The notes under the pieces: model-generated
Database searches by the model: none
Seen by the model: the letters and a program-made list of their open reading frames with translations, nothing else
Told to the model about the DNA's origin: nothing
In this document: piece by piece, positions 28,342-37,353 of the stretch
How positions within the stretch are numbered: position 1 is the stretch's first letter
How the letters are laid out: every line of letters begins with the position of its first letter
Position numbers and translations under genes: made by a program
Source: Bradyrhizobium hereditatis
GTDB lineage: Bacteria > Pseudomonadota > Alphaproteobacteria > Rhizobiales > Xanthobacteraceae
Assembly (NCBI RefSeq): GCF_020329435.1
Contig: NZ_JAGKJK010000003.1
Location: 62,001 to 126,000, forward strand
Direction of reading: 5' to 3'
DNA length: 64,000 nt

Positions 28342-28426
28342 CTGTATCGCGAGTTGTATCGGGCGATGCCGATTGTGGCCGATAGATTGGAAGAGCGCGC
28401 GAATGCATAACTTGAGAGCTTAGCGC

Positions 28427-29413
28427 TCACGCTGCAATCGCGCGGTCTTCGACCAGCGCGATCGCATCGCGCAGCACCTGAACGCCGGCACCCGGCCTGA
28501 CGCCCTTCTCCGCCAGATGGCGGCGAAAGGCGCGCGCGCCGGGCACGCCGTGAAACGCGCCGACGAAGTGCCGCGTCATCGCATGCAGCCTTGTGCCCTG
28601 CGCCAACTGGTCCTCGATGTAGGGCAACATCGCCTCGAAGACATCCTTCATGGTGGCGTGCGGCGCCGCTTCGTCGAACAATTCTGGATCGACGTCCAGC
28701 AACCGCCACGGCTCCTGATAGGCCGCCCGACCCAGCATCGCGCCGTCGACATGCTCGAGGTGGCGCTTCGCCTCGGCAATGCTGCCGATGCCGCCATTGA
28801 TGATGACGGGCACGTCCGGCAGTGCCGCCTTCAGCCGGTAGACCCTGTCGTAATCGAGCGGCGGGATGTCGCGGTTTTCCTTCGGCGACAGTCCGTTGAG
28901 CCACGCCTTGCGGGCATGCACAATCAGCGCGTCGGCACCTGCCGCGACGACGCCGCGCGCCAGCACGTCGAGCGCCACTTCCGGATCCTGGTCGTCGATG
29001 CCGATCCGGCATTTGACGGTGACGGGAATCTTGACCGCGCGCTTCATGGCAGCAACGCCATCGGCAACCAGCGCCGGCTCCGCCATCAGGCACGCGCCGA
29101 AGCGGCCGTCCTTCACGCGATCGGACGGACAGCCGACATTGAGATTGATTTCGTCGTAACCGAACTCCTCACCGATCTTCGCGGCGGTTGCGAGATCGGC
29201 CGGATCCGACCCGCCTAGCTGCAGCGCCACCGGATGCTCGCTTGCGTCGAAGCCAAGCAGCCGCTTGCGGTCGCCATGAATGATGGCGCCCGTCGTCAGC
29301 ATCTCCGTGTACAGCCGCGCGCGCCGGCTCATCAGACGGTGGAACACGCGGCAGTGCCGGTCGGTCCAATCCATCATCGGAGCCACAAAAAAGCGATAGT
29401 CTTGCGATTTCAA
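28427..29413 (-). CDS. dusA: tRNA-dihydrouridine synthase A
   Basis: A 328-residue FMN enzyme that reduces uridine to dihydrouridine in the tRNA D loop. The TIM-barrel opens with FFVAPMMDWTDRHCR; the catalytic Cys is in NVGCPSDRVKDGRFGACLM and FMN is bound by INGGIGS. The frame begins with TTG at 29413 (AAGGT six bases before) and is closed by a stop codon four codons earlier, so the N terminus lacks the few residues usually found before YRFFVAP. This fits replacement of the 5' end by the integrated element upstream. Confidence 0.92.
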   Translation of the reverse strand: MKSQDYRFFVAPMMDWTDRHCRVFHRLMSRRARLYTEMLTTGAIIHGDRKRLLGFDASEHPVALQLGGSDPADLATAAKIGEEFGYDEINLNVGCPSDRVKDGRFGACLMAEPALVADGVAAMKRAVKIPVTVKCRIGIDDQDPEVALDVLARGVVAAGADALIVHARKAWLNGLSPKENRDIPPLDYDRVYRLKAALPDVPVIINGGIGSIAEAKRHLEHVDGAMLGRAAYQEPWRLLDVDPELFDEAAPHATMKDVFEAMLPYIEDQLAQGTRLHAMTRHFVGAFHGVPGARAFRRHLAEKGVRPGAGVQVLRDAIALVEDRAIAA

Positions 29414-29476
29414 TGATTTACCTTATCATCTCAATAGGATGAAACGCGAACATGTGCACTCCAAATTAGCCGAAAT

Positions 29477-29545
29477 TGCACACGTTTGTACCCGTTTTGA
29501 CCTCTCGGTGCACACGTAGCGCACACGAATTGGGGAGTGCACACG
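29477..29545. repeat. Iterated GCACACG motif between dusA and int
   Basis: The heptamer GCACACG occurs at 29478, 29510, 29521 and 29539, three of them as TGCACACG, with a partial copy TGCACT at 29455. All copies are in the same direction in the 120 bases between dusA and the integrase start. Candidate arm-type binding sites for the integrase or an excisionase. Confidence 0.5.
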
Positions 29546-29548
29546 GCC

Positions 29549-30676
29549 ATGGCCAGCTTCACTCAGTTGCCCTCCGGGAACTGGCGCGTTCAGGTCCGTC
29601 GCAAGAACCGCTATGTGTCAGAGACCTTCCGCCGTCGCAAGGACGGTGAAGACTGGGCGCTCGACATGGAGCGCAACATCGACCGCCGTGGATCACCGAA
29701 ACCAAAGGCTGCTGCGCAGGCTCGCTCATTCGGCGACATCATCGATCTTCATGTCGAAGATATGCACGAAGTCGGCCGCCCTCCCCGCCGCTCCAAGGCC
29801 GCTGTCTTGGAGGCCCTGAAAGAAGCCTTGGGAGGAGTGAAACTCTCCCAGCTCAATCGTGAGCGACTGATCGAATTCGGGCGAAAGCGGGCGAAGCAAG
29901 GTGCCGGGCCGGCCACACTGGCGATCGACTTCTCATTCATCAGAACCGTTGCCACACATGCCGCTGCTGTACATGGCATTGAGGTCTCGGCTGAAGAGGT
30001 TCGACTAGCGCGTTTTGCAATGAAGCATTTGGGACTTGTCGGCAATTCGGAGGAGCGAGACCGACGGCCAACCCAAGATGAGCTCGATGAGCTTATCGAA
30101 TACTTCGAAACCAATCGTCGGCAATTCATCCCGATGGGCCGCATCGTTCGGTACGCTGTTGCGACAACGATGCGGCAGGAAGAGATTTGCCGGCCCGACT
30201 GGCCCGATGTCGATATGCAAAAGCGGGTCCTAGTCATTCGCGACCGCAAGGATCCCCGGGCAAAGGATGGCAACGATCAGAAGGTCCCGCTTCTCAACCT
30301 GACCGGCTACGATGCGTGGGAGATCATGCTCCAGCAGCGCATCATCACTCGGGGCTGGGGACGTGTATTCCCTTATAACCACCGCTCAGTCAGCGCGGCC
30401 TTCACGCGGGCCTGCGACGAGCTGAAGATCGAGGACCTGCATTTTCATGACCTGCGACACGAGGGGACTAGCCGTCTCTTTGAAGCAGGGCTCACAATCG
30501 AGAAGGTCGCGCTTGTGACCGGCCACAAGGATTGGCGCACGCTGCGGCGTTACACCAAGTTGAAGCCGGAAGAACTCCACAAGCTACAAACGGCGCCACA
30601 ACCATCTTTGGAAGAGTTCATCCAAACGCTCACGACAAACGAGCCTGCGATCGCAGCGGTCCGACAGCAAGTCTAG
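29549..30676 (+). CDS. int: Tyrosine-type site-specific integrase, dusA-associated
   Basis: About 375 residues. The N-terminal arm-binding part (FTQLPSGNWRVQVRRKNRYVSETFRR) is followed by a core-binding domain and the catalytic domain with all key residues: Arg in TTMRQEEICRPDW, HDLRHEG, His in VTGHKDWRT and Tyr in LRRYTKL. The ATG at 29549 has GGGGAG 11 bases upstream; a GTG at 29537 overlaps that site. Its place directly upstream of dusA matches the known family of integrases that insert at the 5' end of dusA. Confidence 0.9.
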   Translation: MASFTQLPSGNWRVQVRRKNRYVSETFRRRKDGEDWALDMERNIDRRGSPKPKAAAQARSFGDIIDLHVEDMHEVGRPPRRSKAAVLEALKEALGGVKLSQLNRERLIEFGRKRAKQGAGPATLAIDFSFIRTVATHAAAVHGIEVSAEEVRLARFAMKHLGLVGNSEERDRRPTQDELDELIEYFETNRRQFIPMGRIVRYAVATTMRQEEICRPDWPDVDMQKRVLVIRDRKDPRAKDGNDQKVPLLNLTGYDAWEIMLQQRIITRGWGRVFPYNHRSVSAAFTRACDELKIEDLHFHDLRHEGTSRLFEAGLTIEKVALVTGHKDWRTLRRYTKLKPEELHKLQTAPQPSLEEFIQTLTTNEPAIAAVRQQV

Positions 30677-30821
30677 AGATCCAAGGCCGCGAGTTGCGCT
30701 CTGATGGTGCGCTCGGAGGGAGGCCGCATTTTTGTGATTTCAACGGGTTACGGAAGTAGATAACGAGTTGGCATTTCGCGCTCAAAAGTGCTTTCTAAAC
30801 GTTACCGCGCCGGCGAATGAA

Positions 30822-31028
30822 TTACGCTAATTCGTCTTTAAGCAACTTCCAGGGCTCTATGCCGGGGCCATCGGCAATCCGCACCACGTTGTCGATCGAC
30901 ACATTGCGTTCGGAACGTTCAACTCCACTGAGATGGGTCCGGTTCAACCCACTCTCGTGCGCGAGTTGACTCAGGCCACGCGCAGCCCGAAGGCGGCCCA
31001 TGTTTTCGCCAGGATGTCGCCCGTCCAT
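30822..31028 (-). pseudogene. Degenerate XRE-family HTH regulator
   Basis: A 68-residue frame with a Cro/CI-type helix-turn-helix: GENMGRLRAARGLSQLAHESGLNRTHLSGVERSERN. Two residues expected between LSQ and LA (as in LSQEALA) are missing, inside the first HTH helix, so DNA binding is probably lost. The ATG at 31028 gives a normal XRE start; the frame is open upstream without likeness. Confidence 0.5.
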
Positions 31029-31192
31029 CCGAAGAAATGGCCAGGAAGCTTGGCGGCCGCTTTTCCATGAGACCTGGCGAGAAACTTGGTCCCCGAGCTG
31101 ATGTGAGCTGGACGAGATTAAGCAGACCAAATGTGTCTGGTCCGCTGATTAAAAGTCCCAAATTGGCGCTTCGCCACCATTTCCAAATGCAC

Positions 31193-31368
31193 CCTGTGTT
31201 ACGACGACTCGAGGACGACGTGGTGATCTACGCAGGCGCCACCATCCTCGGGCGCATACGGTCGGACGGGGCTCGACGATCGGCGGTAACGTCTGGCTGA
31301 CCAGGGATGTGCCGCCCAACAGCGTTGTGACGCAGGCGACGGCCAAGAATACACCCGGCGCGTCCTGA
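31193..31368 (+). pseudogene. Serine O-acetyltransferase C-terminal remnant
   Basis: One frame reads HPVLRRLEDDVVIYAGATILGR, the left-handed beta-helix of CysE/EpsC-type serine acetyltransferases. After a frameshift the next frame reads STIGGNVWLTRDVPPNSVV and continues to the stop at 31366. The N-terminal two thirds are absent. Serine acetyltransferase starts cysteine synthesis, in keeping with the sulfur theme of the island. Confidence 0.75.
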
Positions 31369-31384
31369 CCAGGCCCTGCCCGGT

Positions 31385-32269
31385 TCACGCCGTCGCCGGC
31401 TCCTTCCAGCGCATGAAACGCCGCTCGAACGCCAGCAGGATCGAATTGAAGGTCAGCCCGATGGCGGTGATGCCCAGGATGCCAAAGTACATCTGCGGGA
31501 TCAGGAAGCTGTACTGGCTGTTGATGATGAGATAACCGAGGCCGGCCTTGGCACCAACCATCTCGGAGGCAACCAGCACCAGCATGGCGGAGGCGCTGGC
31601 CAGACGAATTCCGACAAAGATGGTGGGAAGCGCCGCCGGCAGGATCACCTTGCGGAACAGTTGCTGTGGGCTCGCCCCCATGGTCCGAGCCGACTTGATC
31701 AAGAGCGGGTCGACCTGCTTGACCGCGGCGATGGTGTTGAGCAGGAGTGGCCAGGCGCAGCTGTAGATCACCATCGTGATCTTCGACAATTCACCGATGC
31801 CGAGCAGCAGGATAAACACGGGCAAGAGCGCAAGCGGCGCCGTGTTGCGGCAGATCTCGATGAACTGATTGAGCAGATCGCCCAGCCGGGCGTACCAGCC
31901 GATTGCGAGGCCCAGCGGCACGATCAGGGCAACCGAAATCAGGAAGCCGCTCAGCGCGCGCAGCAGGCTCGCCGAGACGTCGTCGTAGAGCTCGCCGGTT
32001 TGCGCCAGATGCCAGCCCGCGGCAATGACCTCGGAAAACGGCGGCAGAAATACGGGATCGATAAGTCCAAACCTGGGAGCGGCCTCCCACGCAGCGATCA
32101 GTGCGATCAGCAACACAGACCGTTGTCCCAGAGCGGCGAGTCGGCGGATCGAAGGGCGCAGGAAATTGCGAGTCGGCAACGATTGCGCATCGGTCCCGAC
32201 TGCGGGGATGGGCCCGCCGCGGGCGAGCTCGAGCAGCGACAGCATCTCAAGGCTAGACATGTGCGACAT
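31385..32269 (-). CDS. NitT/TauT-type ABC permease (SsuC/TauC-like)
   Basis: A 294-residue inner-membrane protein with about six spans. The cytoplasmic EAA-type loop is KSARTMGASPQQLFRKVILPAALPTIFVGIRLA, which contacts the ATPase. It overlaps the ATPase gene by 17 bases. With the ATPase and the binding protein upstream it forms a complete importer for a sulfonate, taurine or related small anion. Confidence 0.88.
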   Translation of the reverse strand: MSHMSSLEMLSLLELARGGPIPAVGTDAQSLPTRNFLRPSIRRLAALGQRSVLLIALIAAWEAAPRFGLIDPVFLPPFSEVIAAGWHLAQTGELYDDVSASLLRALSGFLISVALIVPLGLAIGWYARLGDLLNQFIEICRNTAPLALLPVFILLLGIGELSKITMVIYSCAWPLLLNTIAAVKQVDPLLIKSARTMGASPQQLFRKVILPAALPTIFVGIRLASASAMLVLVASEMVGAKAGLGYLIINSQYSFLIPQMYFGILGITAIGLTFNSILLAFERRFMRWKEPATA

Positions 32270-33113
32270 CCTCCAAAACCCTGGCGCCGCGCCCGGCTCC
32301 GGCAGCGGCCGCCTGTTGCTGCGCCTTCAACACCTCCTCGCGCAGCAGAGACCAGACTTCGTGCCGCACGCGGCCGAACTCCGGCAGCGAGCGGACGTCC
32401 TCCTCTTCGCTTTGCAGCGCCGGAGGAATCTCGACAACGTGCTTGATACGGCCCGGCCGCGACGTCATCACGGCAACCCGCTGGCCAAGCACCACCGCTT
32501 CGTCGATTCCGTGGGTAATGAAGAGAATGGTCTTGCCGGTCGCCCGCCAGATGCGCGTCAGCTCATCCTGCAACGTCTCGCGCGTCTGCGCATCAAGCGC
32601 GGCGAACGGCTCATCCATCAGCAGCACTTCGGGGTCATAGGCAAGACTGCGGGCGATGGCGACGCGCTGTTTCATGCCGCCGGAAAGCTCATGCGGATAG
32701 CGGTCGGCAAATCCTGCAAGGCCAACGAGCTCGAGATAGTGCAGCGCCCGTTCGCGACGCTCCCTGCGCTTCATTCCCGCGATGTCCAGCCCGAACTCGA
32801 CGTTCTGCGCGGCAGTGCGCCATGGAAATAGCGCATATTGCTGAAACACGATGCCGCGGTCGCGCGCCGGTCCTTCGATCGGCCGTCCGTCGAGCAGGAT
32901 GCGGCCGCTGGTCGGCGTCGCCAGTCCGCCCAGCAGATCAAGCAAAGTCGATTTCCCGCAGCCACTCGGGCCGACCAGGGCGAGGAATTCGCCGGGCCGC
33001 ACATCGAGGGTGATGTCCTCCAGCGCGACGAAGCGGCGCGCCTTCCCCCCGCCCTCGCCGCGGACGGAGAACTCCTTGCGGACGTGCTCGAAGCCGATCT
33101 TCACCGACGTCAT
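32253..33113 (-). CDS. NitT/TauT-type ABC ATPase (SsuB/TauB-like)
   Basis: A 286-residue ATPase with intact motifs: Walker A GPSGCGKST, Q loop in FQQYALFPW, signature LSGGMKQR, Walker B LLMDEPFAALD and the switch His in FITHGIDEAV. A C-terminal extension of about 40 residues is rich in Ala. Coupled by overlap to the permease (downstream) and to the binding protein (upstream, 4-base overlap). Confidence 0.92.
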   Translation of the reverse strand: MTSVKIGFEHVRKEFSVRGEGGGKARRFVALEDITLDVRPGEFLALVGPSGCGKSTLLDLLGGLATPTSGRILLDGRPIEGPARDRGIVFQQYALFPWRTAAQNVEFGLDIAGMKRRERRERALHYLELVGLAGFADRYPHELSGGMKQRVAIARSLAYDPEVLLMDEPFAALDAQTRETLQDELTRIWRATGKTILFITHGIDEAVVLGQRVAVMTSRPGRIKHVVEIPPALQSEEEDVRSLPEFGRVRHEVWSLLREEVLKAQQQAAAAGAGRGARVLEDVAHV

Positions 33114-34177
33114 CTGGCCTCCGCGGTCTTGCCCGGGCGATAGTGGTTGAACTCGTTGGTATAGACGTCGGAGGCCTTTATCTGACCCGGCTTGAACAGG
33201 CCGTCCTTCTCGAGCCAGTCAATCCAGACCTGGATCTCGCCGTCGCCGATGACGCCGCCCTTGGAGGCGACACCGGTGCTCTTCCAGTATTTGATCGATG
33301 AACCGTCTTCGTTACGCTTGCGTTCTGCGATGATCCTGTCGAAGCGCGCCCGAACTTCTTCCGGCGGGGTGGTCTGTGCCCAATGAATCGCGCGCGAAAT
33401 CCCTTCGACGATCTTGCGGGCGGTGTTGGGATTCTCCTTGATGAATTTCTCGCGCAACACATAGGCGCCGCCGGTGAACTGGCCGAACAGGTCTTTGTCG
33501 GCGAAAAGGGCGCGGATGCCGCCGCGCTCGAGCGCCTTGTCGCGCAGGACGCCGTTGAGCGCGCTCACCTCGACCTGGCCCTGACGCAGCGCCTGCTCGC
33601 CGGTCACCGGCGGGATCGCCACCAGCGTCACCTGCTTTGCTTCGGCCGCGCTGAGACCGTTTCGCGCCAGATATTCGCGGAGCACGAACTCCAGATGCGC
33701 GCCTAGCGTGTTGACCGCGACCTTTTTGCCGATGAGGTCGCGCGCGGTCCTGATCGGGCTGTCCTCCTTCACGTAGTAGCCGTAATAGGTGTTGGCATCT
33801 GAGCCGTAATAGCCGACCACCGCCTTGATCGGCGCCTTAGCGGCAATCAGCTTGAGGATCGCGCCGTAAAAGCCGCCGCCGATGTCGATATCGCCGGTGA
33901 CCACGGTCTGGATGTCCTGCGGCCCGCTGATGGTATTGCCGACCCATTTGAGTTTGAGCGGGGCCAGATAGCCGAGGTCCTCAGCAAGCTCCGGAAAGGT
34001 CACCTGCCCGGCCCAGCCCTGGTAACGGATCTCGGTTTTCTCGAGTGGCGGCTCGGCAAAGGCCTGGCCGGCCAGGCCGAGCGTCACAGCGCAAGCGGTC
34101 CAGAGGACGCGCAGCAAATCGCCGGCGCCTCGCGAACGGCGGCGCCTTGCACGTATGGATCGAAACAGGGATGTCAT
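33110..34177 (-). CDS. ABC substrate-binding protein, sulfonate/taurine type
   Basis: A 355-residue periplasmic protein. An Arg-rich N terminus leads into a hydrophobic signal (about 25-38) ending in AFAEP. The fold is the NMT1/SsuA type: IRYQGWAGQVTFPELAEDLGYL, DIDIGGGFYGAILKLIAAKAPIKAV and KKVAVNTLGAHLEFVLREYL. The ligand is not determined by sequence; the adjacent TauD-family dioxygenase favours an alkanesulfonate. Confidence 0.85.
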   Translation of the reverse strand: MTSLFRSIRARRRRSRGAGDLLRVLWTACAVTLGLAGQAFAEPPLEKTEIRYQGWAGQVTFPELAEDLGYLAPLKLKWVGNTISGPQDIQTVVTGDIDIGGGFYGAILKLIAAKAPIKAVVGYYGSDANTYYGYYVKEDSPIRTARDLIGKKVAVNTLGAHLEFVLREYLARNGLSAAEAKQVTLVAIPPVTGEQALRQGQVEVSALNGVLRDKALERGGIRALFADKDLFGQFTGGAYVLREKFIKENPNTARKIVEGISRAIHWAQTTPPEEVRARFDRIIAERKRNEDGSSIKYWKSTGVASKGGVIGDGEIQVWIDWLEKDGLFKPGQIKASDVYTNEFNHYRPGKTAEAR

Positions 34178-34207
34178 GGCTGGGTTCCTCTTGGGTGCGG
34201 GCGGTGG

Positions 34208-35149
34208 TCAGGCGGCTTTGGCCGCTTGCGGTTTGGTCGCCTTGATGCGGGTCGTGCTGCGGCGCCCGTCAAGGCTGACGGGCACGTCGCCATCGATGGT
34301 GGCACGGCGCACGACGCGATGCTGGTCGCCGTAGTCGTTGACCGCATAGTGCTGCGTGGCGCGATTGTCCCAGATCGCGACGTCGCCGGTCTGCCAGTTC
34401 CAGCGCACCGTGTTTTCGGGGGCGGTGATGTGCGACTGGAACAGATCGAACAGTTTTTGGCCGTCATATTTCGGCAGACCGACGAAGCGCTGCACGAAAT
34501 TGCCGAGCACCAGCGTGCGCTCGCCGGTTTCGGGATGAACCCGAACGACGGGATGCTCGGTCTCGTAGATCGTTCCGGTGAACACCTCGTCGAAATGCTT
34601 TCGATCAGCATCGGTGGCGCGCGACTTCACCGCATAATCATAGGCATTGCTGTGGACGGCCCAGAGTTCGTCGGCGAGCCGCTGCAACGGCGGCGGCAGG
34701 TCAAGATAGGCCCCAGCCGTGTTCGACCATACCGTGTCGCCTCCGAAGGGCGGGATCACCACGCCGCGCAGCACGGAAATCTTGGGATAGGCGTCGACAA
34801 AGGTGACGTCGGTGTGCCACTGGTCGGCGCGCCCGCCGCCCCTGGCGGAATCCAGTTCGAGAATCGACGACGTGCCCTTGATCGCGCCGACGGTCGGATG
34901 CGGCACCAGTCTGCCCAGCCGGACGGCAAAGCGCTCCTGCTCCGCATCGTCGAGATGATCCTGGCCGCGAAAGAAAATGACCTTGTGCTCGAGCAGCAGC
35001 TTGTTGATCGCGCCGATGGTTTCGTCGGAAAGGTCTCCCGATAGCTTGACGTTCCTGATCTCGGCTCCGAGCCGCGCCGCGCGTTTGACGATATCCGCGC
35101 GCGGAATGACGTTATCGATGGTGGTCGTTTGGGTCATGATCGTGCTCAC
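34208..35149 (-). CDS. TauD/TfdA-family 2-oxoglutarate dioxygenase
   Basis: A 313-residue non-haem iron oxygenase. The iron triad is H112 and D114 in QWHTDVTFVD with H267 in TQHYAVND; the 2-oxoglutarate Arg follows in HRVVRR. In TauD the enzyme releases sulfite from taurine by hydroxylating the carbon next to sulfur. The start is GTG at 35149 with AAGGA eight bases before it; ATG 35137 is an alternative. First gene of the operon dioxygenase-SBP-ATPase-permease. Confidence 0.88.
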   Translation of the reverse strand: MSTIMTQTTTIDNVIPRADIVKRAARLGAEIRNVKLSGDLSDETIGAINKLLLEHKVIFFRGQDHLDDAEQERFAVRLGRLVPHPTVGAIKGTSSILELDSARGGGRADQWHTDVTFVDAYPKISVLRGVVIPPFGGDTVWSNTAGAYLDLPPPLQRLADELWAVHSNAYDYAVKSRATDADRKHFDEVFTGTIYETEHPVVRVHPETGERTLVLGNFVQRFVGLPKYDGQKLFDLFQSHITAPENTVRWNWQTGDVAIWDNRATQHYAVNDYGDQHRVVRRATIDGDVPVSLDGRRSTTRIKATKPQAAKAA

Positions 35150-35228
35150 CGCCGCGATCCTTGCCTAAAACTGCTCCGCCATGCGCCGATCGCGGGAACG
35201 AGGGCGGAGATGAAAATCGTTCGCCGCT

Positions 35229-35420
35229 CTATTCGGGCGCCACGGGATGCGGCGACCGCCAGATCGCCGACGCATAGAGTTCGAACGGGAAATCCTCGGC
35301 GATCGATCCGTTAACGACATTGTGGTCGATGCCCTCACGGCCTGGCACCCAATTCTGCGGATCAGGCCCGATCAGCCGAAGCGTTTCGCGGGCAACAGCG
35401 TCTTGACCTGATTGCGACAT
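35229..35420 (-). pseudogene. Short frame, probable N-terminal remnant of an FAD-dependent oxidoreductase
   Basis: A 63-residue frame with GAGG eight bases before its ATG. Residues 10-36 (ARETLRLIGPDPQNWVPGREGIDHNVV) resemble the region just before the FAD-binding GGGxSG of a Bradyrhizobium NAD(P)-binding monooxygenase group, but the glycine motif is replaced by unrelated sequence ending in WRSPHPVAPE. Most likely a deletion remnant. It could instead be a short expressed protein of the TauD operon. Confidence 0.35.
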
Positions 35421-35811
35421 GTCGATCGACCTCGTCCGTGGCCAACAAATCGTAAGAGCGGTCCGCAGACAGTCAATGAAATGAAATCAGCGTTGTTTTC
35501 GCGCACCGACAATGATCGCGTCGCCGTCGATACCGGCGTTGAAAAATTTGCAGCGATTGTCATTGAGGACGCCATGGCAGCATGCATCGCGACACCGGAT
35601 TGAGCGCGTGAAGCGCAAATTGTTGCTGCATTTGGGCAGCAATCGATGTCAGGAGGTGCACACTCACTCCGAACGCGGATCAACCACGCGATTCATGCTC
35701 GCGTCCCACATAACATTGCAAATTCATTTCATCGACAGCGTCGCGATCGCAACCGTAAAGTTCGTTGTGTGAAGCGCAAGCAATCAAGCGCAGCGGTGAT
35801 GGACATCGGCG
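35421..35811. other. Intergenic region upstream of the TauD operon
   Basis: 391 bases without a convincing gene. GTGAAGCGCAA occurs twice, at about 35608 and 35769. The promoter of the minus-strand TauD operon should lie at its left end. Confidence 0.35.
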
Positions 35812-36043
35812 ATGCCACGGTCCGGCGGAACGATCAGCCTTGAAAGGGATACTCCCGAGCTTGCCCGCAGCTACGAGCAAGCCGGCATTGTCCAGTTCCA
35901 GCACGGCAAGTTCCTGATCGGACCGCTGGCGCTGAAGGCGAGCGAGCGCGTCCTCGACATTGGTACTGGAACGGGACGGCTCGCCGAATTCGTCGCCGGT
36001 CTGGTCGGCCCGCAAGGCCGCGTCATCGGGATAGATCCTCTAA
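35812..36043 (+). pseudogene. SAM-dependent methyltransferase, N-terminal fragment
   Basis: About 77 residues read ELARSYEQAGIVQFQHGKFL and then VLDIGTGTGRLAEFV, the SAM-binding motif I, up to GRVIGIDPL. The likeness then stops abruptly and the frame passes into unrelated sequence, so only motif I and its lead-in survive. It abuts a fragment of a different gene. Confidence 0.65.
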
Positions 36044-36045
36044 GT

Positions 36046-36493
36046 TCGTACGGCCGTGCCTGGCGCCGCCTTCGCGGAGGACCAACCGTTCCGGCTGACC
36101 AGCCTGGCGTTCGTCCAGCCGGACGATCCCGCGATGCGTCATGCGATTATCACGTCGCTGCGTGACGCAGGCGCCGAAGTCACGGTCAATAATCTCTGGG
36201 TGCTTGGCTGGCTTGGCCAATATGACAAGCTCGCGATGACGCGCCGCATCATGGCCAAGAACTACAGCATCGATATCGACCGGAATCGGGATGCCATCCT
36301 ATATGTCGGCGATTCCGCCAACGACGCGCCGATGTTCGGCTTCTTCCGGCACACGGTCGTGCGTCAGCACCGTATTGCGCTATTTGCCGAATATCCCACG
36401 CCGCCGAGCTGGATCACTGACGGTCCGGGCGGCGCCGGCTTTGTCGAGGCCGCCAACGCCGTGATCTCATCGCGCTCCTTGCAGCCCTCATAA
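36046..36493 (+). pseudogene. HAD-family (sucrose-phosphatase-like) hydrolase, C-terminal fragment
   Basis: About 148 residues with the HAD-IIB C-terminal signature: TRRIMAKNYSIDIDRNRDAILYVGDSANDAPMFGFF (motif IV Asp residues) and PTPPSWITDGPGGAGFVEAANAVI. The N-terminal half with the nucleophile Asp motif is missing. The stretch after FFRHTV differs from the usual Gly-rich pattern, a further sign of decay. Confidence 0.65.
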
Positions 36494-36597
36494 CGCACAT
36501 TACGTGTGCGCTTGGCCGATCGACAAGCCGAGCGGGCTCAGGCGCGGGAGCGGTGCTTCGCCGTCCGGCCGCCGCAGCAGGTTGAGGATATGACGTT

Positions 36598-37353
36598 TCA
36601 GCCGCACGAACTCGTCTCGGTGACAAGCTCGCCGTGTCGCGGCCGTGCGAACGGCAGGCGAATGTCATCGATCACGCGACCGGGGCGCGCGCTCATGACG
36701 ATGATGCGGTCGGCAAGAAACAGCGCTTCCTCAATATCGTGGGTCACGAATACCGTGGTGGTCGGCATCTTGGTCCAGATGTCCAACAGCACTTCCTGCA
36801 TCAGGCTGCGTGTCTGCGCATCCAAAGCGCCGAACGGTTCGTCCATCAACAGTACCCGTGGCTGGTTGATGAGCACGCGCGCGATCTCGACCCGCTGTTG
36901 CATGCCGCCCGAGAGCTGCGAGGGATAGAAGAGCTCGAAGCCCTCGAGACCGACGAGCTTGAGTAGCTCCTGGGCAGCACGCCGCCGCTCCGCCTTGCCG
37001 ATGCCGCGCATCTTCGGTCCGAAAGCGATATTGTCGCGGACGCGCTTCCAGGGGAACAGCGTGTGCTGCTGGAAGACGATCCCCCGATCGGGACTTGGAC
37101 CGAGAACCTGCTGATCGTCTACGGTCAGTTGCCCCTGCGTGAGCGGAAGATGCCCAGCCAGAGCGCCGAGCAAGGTCGACTTGCCGCAACCGGAGGGACC
37201 GACAATGCATACGAACTCACCCGGCACCACCGCAAAATTCAGATCGCGGATGGCCTCGAACGCATCAACGCCCTCCCCGAGCGAAATCGAGACGCGCGCA
37301 ACCTCGATGCGGCTCACTGTCTGCGCTGCAATATCGGAAACCCGGATGTTCAT
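36598..37353 (-). CDS. NitT/TauT-type ABC ATPase with C-terminal frameshift
   Basis: A 251-residue ATPase with all motifs: GPSGCGKST, FQQHTLFPW, LSGGMQQR, LLMDEPFGALD and FVTHDIEEAL. It starts at ATG 37353, overlapping the permease stop. After FARPRHGELVT the frame ends early with ETSSCG. An extra TC on the plus strand near 36615-36618 explains this: in the alternative frame the protein would go on with EFVRLKRHILNLLRR to a stop at 36500. The core is complete, so it may still work. Confidence 0.8.
   Translation of the reverse strand: MNIRVSDIAAQTVSRIEVARVSISLGEGVDAFEAIRDLNFAVVPGEFVCIVGPSGCGKSTLLGALAGHLPLTQGQLTVDDQQVLGPSPDRGIVFQQHTLFPWKRVRDNIAFGPKMRGIGKAERRRAAQELLKLVGLEGFELFYPSQLSGGMQQRVEIARVLINQPRVLLMDEPFGALDAQTRSLMQEVLLDIWTKMPTTTVFVTHDIEEALFLADRIIVMSARPGRVIDDIRLPFARPRHGELVTETSSCG

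Noticed and set aside
35421..35811. Short plus-strand frames of 60-86 codons upstream of the methyltransferase remnant
   Set aside because: No binding sites or family likeness; they look like chance frames in intergenic DNA.
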